This document shows positions 1 through 6,058 of a stretch of 7,493 nucleotides of DNA, in pieces. The translations under genes were made by a program, and so were the position numbers. The notes under the pieces were generated by a model. It was not told where the DNA came from, searched no databases, and saw only the letters and a program-made list of their open reading frames with translations. Within the stretch, counting starts at the first letter, position 1. Each line of letters starts with the position of its first letter. The stretch spans positions 1-7,493 of the forward strand of contig PXDL01000200.1 of NCBI GenBank assembly GCA_003566395.1. Reading direction: 5' to 3'. Origin of the DNA: Balneolia bacterium. Lineage in GTDB: Bacteria > Bacteroidota > Rhodothermia > Balneolales > Cyclonatronaceae.

Positions 1-713
1 ATCGTTAATGGTCTCAATTATGGATCGTTTTCGCAGTGATATCTTGTCCTTGAGCTCCATAAGGCAGTTTTTTATGTTATTGCGGTTCTGGGTAACCAGA
101 TGGATACCTTCACTGAACAAGGCGTTGACCAGCTCTGCAGACACATAGCATTTGTCGGCGTAAAGTTTTCCCGTGAACGCTTCGATAAACGAATTGTATT
201 TAAGCGGCTCGCGATCATCCACATTTCCGGCCGTAAGCATAAAATTGAGTAGTTCCCCTTTATCGTTAACAATCAGGTGCAGCTTAAAACCGAAGAAGTA
301 CCCCATGGTGGATTTACCCAGCTTGGCGACTCCATCGAAGACCCTGTTACGGGTAATGCGCTTACTTTTGCACACCGGAAGCGGTGTAGAATCTACGAAA
401 AAAATACCCGTGCATTCGCCCATGCACCTTGTTTTCACGTACAGCGCCAGCGGAAGATTAGAGGCTGCCATGAGTTCTAAAAAGCGATTATCGGAAACCG
501 TCTTGGTGATAAGATGGCTCATGTGTACCTTAACGTATTCAGTGTAAAAACCTTCATAGTGCGGTAGCCACTATGGTCAAACAAGATCATTATGGTGATA
601 ACTTCGCTGGTTGAAGGCCTAGGTTTTCTTTTTGGTGGGTTTCCAATAATATGGGCGGCCAGGGCTTTGTAAAAGTAAATGCAGAAGGTATCTACTTGGC
701 AAAAGTAGTCCAA
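1..713 (-). pseudogene. IS982-family transposase, frameshifted, C-terminus off the left edge
   Basis: This is a DDE transposase for cut-and-paste movement of an IS982-type element. In the downstream frame the three acidic catalytic residues are visible: Asp in FFVDSTPLPVC (391-393), Asp in LYADKCYVS (154-156) and Glu in LRKRSIIETIND (13-15). The linking motifs KLGKSTMGYFFGFKLHL and TAGNVDDREPL are typical of the family. The N-terminal part (FCQVDTFCIYFYKALAAH, STSEVITIMILFDHSGYRTMK) lies in a different frame. The two frames join at a 5-base homopolymer (A546-550 on plus, T5 in the gene), and one extra T would restore ...MKVFYTEYVKVHMSHL. The likely start is TTG at 713, with GGAGG four bases upstream. 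About 237 codons are visible of the usual 290-300. IS982 transposases are normally single ORFs, so this is probably a broken copy. Confidence 0.82.
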
Positions 714-775
714 GTTACCTCCGATTATTAATCGAACTCAAGTTGTTTACAAGACGAAGATAGAAAATCAGCAGA

Positions 776-791
776 AAGTTACCTTCGTAAC
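776..791. repeat. Short hairpin and diverged direct repeat beside the IS982/IS630 junction
   Basis: Bases 778-791 form a perfect inverted repeat, GTTAC and GTAAC around CTTC. The segment aagttaccttcg (776-787) repeats aagttacctccg (712-723) with one change. It lies upstream of the IS982 transposase start and two bases from the TA used by the IS630 element. It may be part of an IS982 end; this cannot be proven from one end. Confidence 0.35.
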
Positions 792-794
792 CTA

Positions 795-820
795 GTGTCA
801 TGTCAATCCTCAAAGGTCGG
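795..820 (+). repeat. IS630 terminal inverted repeat (left, transposase 3' side)
   Basis: This pairs with the complement of 1966-1991. Positions 2-9 (TGTCATGT), 11-12, 16, 18-20 and 22-25 match. The outermost base differs (G versus C). The transposase stop (TGA, complement of 803-805) lies inside it. Confidence 0.75.
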
Positions 821-1935
821 ATAGAGTCGTTTTAGCTTTATGCGGGCGTCTTCGGTTGTGAATTGCCATTTTATTTTCTTTGTCTGGCGGGTGCGAGCCG
901 CCTGCCATGCACCGACTTGTTTTGTAACTTCTTCCATCGTTTCTATTCGTCTGTTTAAGCATTGCCCGTTTAATATTCGAAGTTCGATTTCTGCCATATT
1001 CAACCAACTTCCATGCTTTGGAGTGTACACAAACTCGAATCGATCCCACAACTGCTTGGCTTGTGCCGGTGGGAATGTCTCATACAATGCCCCCGGAGTG
1101 TGCGTGTTCAAGTTGTCCATAACCAATGTTATCTTTTCAGCAGCTGGCCAATTGTCGGCTATTTGCCGTAAAAAATGAGCCCACTGTTTTTTTGTGCGCT
1201 TCTCAGTGACCGTGACCATCCGCTTTCCGGCTAACGGTTCGCTGGCTAAAAAAATCGAGCACACTCCGCAACGACGGTATTCATAATCAAACCGGGTCGG
1301 CTCGCCTGGTTTCATCGGCAAGGGGTCTCGTGTCTCTCCAATCAATTGCTTTGGAGACTCATCCATGCAAACCACAGGGTGCAATGGGTTATACGGGCGC
1401 TTATATACTTCCAGCACGTGCTCCATAGCGGCAACAAATTCCCTGTTCTGCTCAGGAGGAATAACCCACCCTATTTGTTTCCAAGGTTTGATTTCGTTTT
1501 TATTAAAACCTGCCTCACCGTTTCATGGGATAGCTCGTCTATGTACTTCAGTTCAACCATACGATCCGCCAGCATCCGAAGCGACCAGCGGTTAAATCCT
1601 TCAGGTGGCGTTGAACAGCTTGTAGCAATAATTCGGGCCTCCAAATCACCATCTAATTTCTTTTTATAGACTCGGACAGCTTTTTTTCCGTGCAGGGCAA
1701 CCTCAAGCCCTTCCTCTACAAACCTTTTCTTAACGCGGTTGATCTTTCGATCACTAATACCAAGCACACTGCTGATCTGCTCATTGGTACTGCGATTGGG
1801 CTGGTAGTTTCCCTGATCACAATTCAGCAGAATAAGCGCATTCAGGATTTTTTGAGATCGGTGAGATCCCTTGGCTTTAATCGTTTCCAGCTCGTCGCGT
1901 TCAGCTTTGGTTAAGGTGATTTTATAAGTAATCAT
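803..1935 (-). pseudogene. IS630-family transposase, split by a -1 frameshift
   Basis: This DDE transposase moves the surrounding IS630 element. The N-terminal part (ATG at 1935, 154 codons to a stop at 1471) carries a helix-turn-helix region, roughly residues 48-75 (STNEQISSVLGISDRKINRV). The C-terminal part, open to the stop at 803, has the catalytic domain: Asp in VVCMDESPKQL (1361-1363), Asp in LVMDNLNTH (1115-1117) and Glu in WLNMAEIELRIL (989-991). The parts join at a 5-base run (T1497-1501 on plus, A5 in the gene). One more A gives continuous VRQVLIKNEIKPWKQIGWVIPPEQN, for about 377 codons in all, the usual family length. It is either a one-base deletion or, less likely, programmed -1 slippage, which is known in some IS630 elements. 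The run lacks a full X XXY YYZ heptamer, which argues for mutation. The ATG has only a weak AAAGAAA upstream. Confidence 0.85.
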
Positions 1936-1965
1936 GGCAGTTTCTTTTTAAAATACTGCTTTTTG

Positions 1966-1991
1966 ACGACATTTCATACTTTACATGACAG
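1966..1991 (-). repeat. IS630 terminal inverted repeat (right, transposase 5' side)
   Basis: Read inward on the minus strand it starts CTGTCATGTAAAG, the partner of the repeat at 795-820. TA follows at 1992-1993. The transposase start codon is about 30 bp further in, so the transposase promoter must lie in or very near this end. Confidence 0.75.
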
Positions 1992-1993
1992 TA

Positions 1994-2374
1994 GCATGTT
2001 TTTCCATCTTCAACGCAACTAACGGGTAAATTTCGCTGCGCTCACGATATGCTCCGCAGGCGCTGCTTGCTGGGAGTAAAATTCTGGACGTAAATGGGGC
2101 TTTAATTGATGATTTATTTGTGGGAATTTGGATTTTTTTGGTACTCAGTTAATTGTAACGCCCTGTAAAATGAATAATGTTCGCAAAAATTAATTCTTTT
2201 ACTTTTTTTATTTATTCTTGTCTAATTTGTTATTATCATGTAATAAAATTAATCAATTGAGATGCAGCGCATTTCTAAAAAATGAAATACGGCTTATTTC
2301 AATATTACTAAACAACTGAAAACGATTCATACAGATATTGTTTTCCGACAAATCATATACGAAAGGAAATACAA
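1994..2374. other. Intergenic region between IS630 and the subtilase-like gene
   Basis: No gene is supported here. The first 120 bases hold a short GC-rich patch (about 2033-2080) with a weak 5-bp stem, CTGCG at 2036-2040 against CGCAG at 2055-2059. The rest is strongly AT-rich and runs into the leader of the 2375 start. A TTGTCT at 2218-2223 lies 17 bases before TAATAA at 2241-2246; this is a poor sigma70-like candidate and I do not call it a promoter. A promoter for the subtilase-like gene should lie in this span unless the gene is silent. Confidence 0.5.
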
Positions 2375-2377
2375 ATG
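2363..2377 (+). promoter_or_regulatory. Ribosome binding site and ATG of the out-of-frame signal-peptide start
   Basis: An AAGGAA-type Shine-Dalgarno (within gaaaggaaa, 2361-2369) sits about eight bases before ATG at 2375. No such site precedes the in-frame ATG at 2412. This is the main reason to think translation of the long gene was designed to begin at 2375. As written, the 2375 frame reads MKTNTPPPIRTINALHFF and stops after about 35 codons. Confidence 0.6.
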
Positions 2378-2389
2378 AAAACAAATACT

Positions 2390-2397
2390 CCCCCCCC
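2390..2397 (+). repeat. Poly-C tract (C8) at codons 5-8 of the secreted protein gene
   Basis: This run of eight C follows ATG AAA ACA AAT A(C)T at 2375. With seven C the reading becomes MKTNTPPQFVLLMLCIFSV, then IHLMPTNTQA|QIAVD, a textbook signal peptide continuous with the subtilase-like body. With eight C the start is out of frame. Runs of this length and position are where slipped-strand phase variation occurs in other bacteria. A sequencing or assembly miscount would look identical. Confidence 0.7.
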
Positions 2398-2411
2398 AAT
2401 TCGTACTATTA

Positions 2412-3914
2412 ATGCTTTGCATTTTTTCGGTCATTCACTTAATGCCGACAAATACACAAGCCCAAATTGCAGTCGATGAACGAATTGTTAATGATCCCCT
2501 TTTCAGTCTGCAGGATTATTTGAGTGCACACAATATACCATCAACCTGGAGAGACCATACAATTGGAAACACTCAACAAAGAATAGCTATTCATTCATTG
2601 ACCGGTTTTTCTGCTAACCATGAAGATATGGTTGGCAGAACCCTTAACCCTTTTGTGTCGGGTGTTTTCCTGCCGGAGGAAGATATAGCTACAGAATTAG
2701 CCGGTATTATCGGGGCTAATGCAAATAATTCAATTGGGATAGCAGGTATTAACTGGAAATCGAAATTAAAATCATACAATGCGTTAAGAATGCGTGGACC
2801 TGGTGACGATAACAACGATCAGGCTTTTGTTTATGATGGAGTTGAATATTACTTCGATTTCGAATCACTTGAGACCATGATGAATCAGTCCATCCTAGAT
2901 CAGATGGATATTAACTTGTTTACCTATAATATGCCGTCACCAAGAATTGATGAGTTAGATCCAATCGTGATTCCGCTATTTAGCCTTAATAATTTAGGAG
3001 GATTTGAACCCGTTGATCCGATGGACTTTAACCCTGAAAGCTCTTTGATGAATAAAGCGCAAAATATGCTCACTAATTTCCTATCCAGCTTTACTTCGAG
3101 CATAATTGACGGGCCTCAAGTTGGTGCATCATCCCCATTAAGAAATTTGCGAAATAAAATTGCCCAGGCCTCACTCGACCATGATGCTGTAAACGTGGCT
3201 GCTGTCGGAGATGTGAATGAAGACAGTGAACGATTGCTACATGTTATACCCGCTGCATTTGACAGCTATGTATTAACCGTTGCCGGAGCAGAGCTTATGC
3301 CCGATTATACAATACAACATTGGGAAGGGTCAATGGCAGCTCCCTACGTGGATGTGGCTGCCGTTAGTAATAATCTGGTCACGACAAGCGCCGACTCGAT
3401 AAATGCTTACAACCTCGATTTCAACAGTACTACGGGTGCTGCTGCCATCGCAGCCGGGGTTGTCAGTCTTATGAAAGACGTCAATCCAGATTTAAAGCAC
3501 GATGATATTGAGGAAATCTTAAAAATCACCACACAGCCAATTACAGGGAGCCCGGGTATCAATCCTGATACAGGACATGGCCTGATAGACGCAAGAGCTG
3601 CTTTGGATTACATAACTCAAAACGAAATTTTGCACGTCACTGCGCAAGCTTCAGACGTCGAAGTTCTCGAAAATGAACTCTATGGCCCGCCTTTATCAAG
3701 TTTACATTTACCCTCACCAGGTACTTTTGTGAATTTTAGTGGTACGTACAATAATTATTGCGTAATTCAGTGTGTCGGGCTAAGTGGTAGCAGGGGAAAA
3801 TTAAACAGAATTGTCGGGAAAATTGATTTTGAAGGTAATTATTCTGAAGTAGCCGATGCCTGGTTGAGAATTACAAGTTCTGGAATCGATACTACGGCAG
3901 CATTTAAATCCTGA
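2412..3914 (+). CDS. Secreted subtilase-fold (S8-like) protein lacking the catalytic triad; main body, ends at a premature TGA
   Basis: The body (500 codons from ATG 2412) carries a signal-peptide hydrophobic stretch (LCIFSVIHLM, residues 2-11) whose natural start is probably ATG 2375 in another frame. Subtilase scaffold is clear: NHEDMVGR (69-76), LAGIIGANANNSIGIAGINW (96-115), AVNVAAVGD (259-267), IPAAFDSYVLTVAGAE (279-294), YVDVAA (312-317), GVVSLMKDVNPDL (349-361) and GHGLIDARAALDY (388-400). Catalytic positions are changed. The xxDTG/DSG region reads IAIHSLTG with no Asp. HGTHVAG reads IATELAG, so His becomes Ile92. Oxyanion Asn is Asp267. GTSMAAP reads STTGAAA, so Ser becomes Thr341. 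The protein is therefore probably a pseudoprotease with a binding or surface role. The domain after residue 405, with Cys450 and Cys454, is unrecognised. TGA at 3912-3914 is in the same frame as the C-terminal part, so this is a nonsense-split gene. Confidence 0.75.
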   Translation: MLCIFSVIHLMPTNTQAQIAVDERIVNDPLFSLQDYLSAHNIPSTWRDHTIGNTQQRIAIHSLTGFSANHEDMVGRTLNPFVSGVFLPEEDIATELAGIIGANANNSIGIAGINWKSKLKSYNALRMRGPGDDNNDQAFVYDGVEYYFDFESLETMMNQSILDQMDINLFTYNMPSPRIDELDPIVIPLFSLNNLGGFEPVDPMDFNPESSLMNKAQNMLTNFLSSFTSSIIDGPQVGASSPLRNLRNKIAQASLDHDAVNVAAVGDVNEDSERLLHVIPAAFDSYVLTVAGAELMPDYTIQHWEGSMAAPYVDVAAVSNNLVTTSADSINAYNLDFNSTTGAAAIAAGVVSLMKDVNPDLKHDDIEEILKITTQPITGSPGINPDTGHGLIDARAALDYITQNEILHVTAQASDVEVLENELYGPPLSSLHLPSPGTFVNFSGTYNNYCVIQCVGLSGSRGKLNRIVGKIDFEGNYSEVADAWLRITSSGIDTTAAFKS

Positions 3915-3956
3915 CAATGGTTTCACTATCAGGATATCTATGAAAAAGCATTTGAA

Positions 3957-4733
3957 GTGATAGATGTAAATAACAGTTATATGACATTTGAGCTATATTA
4001 TTGGGAGACTACCTTCTTCGATGGGATCGGGCGGACTATTCAAACACAGTTAATCCCAAATCCCTCTAATTTAACCATTGACTACACCGTTGCAGGAATA
4101 ACCCAAGAGCCGGAACCGGTTATTCCTCAACCTGATACGCCTTATCTATCAGGTGATATAAATATAAATATGGATCCTGTGTTGAGCTGGGATAGTATCC
4201 CCGAGGCCATATCATATAAACTGGTGCGTGAATCCTACCACCCTGATGTATCGAATACCGAGATTCTTACCACAGATATTGAAGTTACAGACCCTCTATC
4301 ACTTCCGGTTTTTCCCGTAGGTGGTGTTAACAATGATATCCATTATTACGTAAAATCGATTAATGCTTACGGCATAAAAAGTGACGCAAGCAATGTTGTT
4401 ACTTTTTCACCCAGTCTTGCAGGAGTTGGTCTCAAGAATCCTGATGAGGCGGCTTTGAGTGAAATAAATACAACTATATATCCAAATCCATTTAATCCCA
4501 CCACAAACATACAATTCAGTTTGGCCAGTGACTCGGATGTAACAATTCAAGTGTATAATCTCCTTGGCCAAAACGTTGCCACACTCGCTAACTCCCGATA
4601 CAGCTCCGGAATTCACGCAGTCATATTCGATGCCACAAACTTGTCTTCAGGATTATATTTTGTGAATATTTCTTCCACAAGTGGAAGAAATGAATTTTCC
4701 AACAGCATCCACCAAATATCACTGGTGAAGTGA
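3957..4733 (+). CDS. C-terminal part of the subtilase-like gene: Fn3-like region and T9SS type A sorting domain
   Basis: The frame is open from 3915 and is the same as that of the body. A GTG at 3957 is the first possible start, but it has no ribosome site and no signal peptide, so this is best read as the severed tail. Residues (from 3957) about 55-150 resemble a fibronectin type III domain: PDTPYLSGD, VLSWDSIPEAISYKLVRE, DIHYYVKSINAYGIKSDASN. Residues about 172-258 are a T9SS type A sorting domain, TIYPNPFNPTTNIQFSL, VTIQVYNLLGQNVATL and LSSGLYFVNISS. The type IX machinery recognises such domains and exports the protein across the outer membrane for surface attachment or release. Without the body and signal peptide the fragment could not reach the secretion system. 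The gene ends just before a terminator hairpin. Confidence 0.78.
   Translation: MIDVNNSYMTFELYYWETTFFDGIGRTIQTQLIPNPSNLTIDYTVAGITQEPEPVIPQPDTPYLSGDININMDPVLSWDSIPEAISYKLVRESYHPDVSNTEILTTDIEVTDPLSLPVFPVGGVNNDIHYYVKSINAYGIKSDASNVVTFSPSLAGVGLKNPDEAALSEINTTIYPNPFNPTTNIQFSLASDSDVTIQVYNLLGQNVATLANSRYSSGIHAVIFDATNLSSGLYFVNISSTSGRNEFSNSIHQISLVK
4670..4689 (+). repeat. Perfect 9-bp inverted repeat inside the sorting-domain coding sequence
   Basis: TTCTTCCAC and GTGGAAGAA are separated by AA, making a strong hairpin in the mRNA about 45 bases before the stop of the subtilase-like gene. It encodes SSTSGR, just after the LYFVNI strand. No U-run follows, so it is not an intrinsic terminator. It may be chance or an mRNA stability element. 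Confidence 0.5.
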
Positions 4734-4755
4734 CCTGAAATAATACTCGTTGACA

Positions 4756-4796
4756 GTCCCGACACCTGGTTGAATATGGTGCCGGGACTTCGTTTT
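4756..4796 (+). terminator. Rho-independent terminator after the subtilase-like gene
   Basis: GTCCCG-A-CACC (4756-4766) pairs with GGTG-C-CGGGAC (4778-4788) with one A/C mismatch and an 11-base loop. It is followed by TTCGTTTT (4789-4796). It sits 23 bases after the stop at 4733. It implies that the lipoprotein gene downstream is transcribed separately. Confidence 0.75.
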
Positions 4797-4887
4797 CAAC
4801 ACTGTTTAGCCGTCAATTGTAAAATTAACTCACAAGAACTTTTTTCTTCTTTGCTGGTTAAGGTCCTTGAGAAACCTTTATTCTACT

Positions 4888-5970
4888 ATGTTTTATCTCT
4901 TTATGCTTCGCCCCTTATACATTGCTGTTTTTCTGCTCCTTTTCTCCTGCGACGCGGTCACTACCACCTTAGACGGTGATGAAGAAGAACCTGAACAGGA
5001 GACCTATTTCCAGCGTGGGGAGTATGGCGGATCCTCTCTTCTAAATAAAGAGGATATTTACAACATCACGTTTTCCAACAACGGAGAGCGCGTTGCCATG
5101 ATCAGAAGGCGCAATCCAAATGATTTTTCTGAACCGACCGGGCAGCTTTGGATTACCGATAAGTATGGCCGTAATCCGGAGTTCATAGCATCTGGCTTGG
5201 GAACAATTTCATGGTCAGATGATGACTCGCAGCTTGCGGTAACGTACAGTTTGGGGCCCGGTTATAATTTTATCTTTATCATTGATCTTGAAAAACGTAC
5301 CGCAACCCAGCTAACCGGATCACCCGGGCACGAGCTTTACAGCTATACAACTGTTAATCCACAGTGGATTCCCGGTAAAACCGAACTGTTTTTAAATGTA
5401 TGGACAAAATCATGGAGCCAATCCTATGATCCAGGAGTATATATTTATGATTTAGTTACTAAAGAGTACCAGGGGCCTTTAGGAAATTGGCCCCTAAGTG
5501 CATCCGCAGGTAATTATGGAGAATATTTTGTATCTGCATATAACCCTGGCGATAATGTGCTGAGAAATATGATCTATAACTTGGAAACACATCAAACAAC
5601 CGATATTGTACCTGACATTCCCGGTTCTGAATATCGTATATATCGAATTCTTACCCCGAACCCGCGTGGCAGAGAAATATTACTTCAAATACGCCAGGAC
5701 AACGCAGAGCAGCTGGTAAAAACCACCTCCGAGCTCGGCCATTTTAAACTGCTCACCGAATTTGGCGGCCATAATCCGAGATGGATGTCGGACGGGAACT
5801 TCGTATTCATCAGAGACATCCACAAAGCACCGGGTGCTCATAACGTACCCCACAAATACGATATGGAGACCGGCGAGATTAGCAAGCTGTGGGAGCAACT
5901 CCCCGGCTATGTGCCCGAATTCCCTCCCGTGAGCCAATTCAACCCGATACCTATACATGTAGACTGGTAG
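4888..5970 (+). CDS. Lipoprotein with TolB/PD40-type beta-propeller
   Basis: The N-terminus is a lipoprotein signal peptide: MFYLFMLRPLYIAVFLLLFSC, with lipobox LFSC and Cys21 the lipidated residue. An acidic linker (DGDEEEPEQE, 29-38) follows. The rest, from about residue 50, is a beta-propeller of the TolB/WD40-like PD40 type. Its repeating strands include ITFSNNGERVAMI, LWITDKYGRNPEF, ISWSDDDSQLAV, FIIDLEKRTATQLT, PQWIPGKTELFL, VYIYDLVTKEY, MIYNLETHQTTDI, NPRGREILLQI, NPRWMSDGNFVFI and KYDMETGEISKL. Such propellers bind proteins or ligands and show no enzymatic motif here. The start is uncertain: TTG 4867, ATG 4888 and ATG 4903 are all in frame. I prefer 4888 or 4903 because both give normal signal peptides. 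No clear ribosome site decides it. The gene is intact and separate from its neighbours; the partner is unknown. Confidence 0.8.
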   Translation: MFYLFMLRPLYIAVFLLLFSCDAVTTTLDGDEEEPEQETYFQRGEYGGSSLLNKEDIYNITFSNNGERVAMIRRRNPNDFSEPTGQLWITDKYGRNPEFIASGLGTISWSDDDSQLAVTYSLGPGYNFIFIIDLEKRTATQLTGSPGHELYSYTTVNPQWIPGKTELFLNVWTKSWSQSYDPGVYIYDLVTKEYQGPLGNWPLSASAGNYGEYFVSAYNPGDNVLRNMIYNLETHQTTDIVPDIPGSEYRIYRILTPNPRGREILLQIRQDNAEQLVKTTSELGHFKLLTEFGGHNPRWMSDGNFVFIRDIHKAPGAHNVPHKYDMETGEISKLWEQLPGYVPEFPPVSQFNPIPIHVDW

Positions 5971-6006
5971 CAGCTCAGAACTCGGCTTTACGACACAGAA
6001 AAAATT

Positions 6007-6036
6007 TTGCCAGCAGAAACCATTCTCACCTATAAT
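6007..6036 (+). promoter_or_regulatory. Sigma70-like promoter before the outer-membrane barrel gene
   Basis: TTGCCA (6007-6012) and a perfect TATAAT (6031-6036) are 18 bases apart and end 22 bases before ATG 6059, giving a very short leader. No Shine-Dalgarno is seen in that leader. Whether the host sigma factor uses this E. coli-type consensus or the Bacteroidota TAnnTTTG type is unknown. Confidence 0.55.
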
Positions 6037-6058
6037 TATCTCTCACATTATTATCTTA

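Larger units (their letters stand above)
1..791 (-). mobile_element. Partial IS982-family insertion sequence (left part outside window)
   Basis: The span holds the transposase gene described separately and about 80 bp upstream of its start. The outer boundary is uncertain. The gene continues past base 1, so only one end could be here, and no terminal inverted repeat can be confirmed without the other end. Near the inner end, 778-791 is a small perfect hairpin (GTTAC, CTTC, GTAAC). The 12-mer aagttacctCcg at 712-723 recurs at 776-787 with one mismatch. The IS630 element begins immediately beyond (TA at 793-794), so the IS630 copy may have landed at or near the edge of this older element. That order is an inference. 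Confidence 0.6.
795..1991 (-). mobile_element. Complete IS630-family insertion sequence, 1197 bp
   Basis: Both ends can be read. The left end starts gTGTCATGTcAAtcc at 795. The right end, read inward on the minus strand from 1991, starts cTGTCATGTaAAgta. Over the first 26 bases the ends match at 18 positions, including eight in a row (TGTCATGT). TA lies immediately outside on both sides (793-794 and 1992-1993), as expected for IS630/Tc1-mariner elements, which insert at TA and duplicate it. The size of about 1.2 kb is usual. The transposase gene fills nearly the whole element and its stop codon overlaps the left repeat. The element is complete in structure, but its transposase gene is frameshifted. 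Confidence 0.85.

Noticed and set aside
173..547. Plus-strand reading frame across the IS982 region (124 codons)
   Set aside because: It is the complement of the transposase, whose minus-strand frames show clear DDE motifs; the plus-strand protein resembles nothing.
840..1178. Plus-strand reading frame inside the IS630 transposase
   Set aside because: It is opposite the well-supported catalytic domain and has no recognisable motif or ribosome site.
2010..2100. Integron attC-like site (AACTAACGGG ... CGCTGCGCTC)
   Set aside because: The opening recalls attC sites, but no matching GTTRRRY end follows and the arms do not fold into the expected long imperfect hairpin.
4750..4777. Promoter with a perfect TTGACA at 4750-4755
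   Set aside because: The only -10 candidates at 16-17 bases (GAATAT/AATATG) match poorly and lie in the loop of the terminator hairpin.
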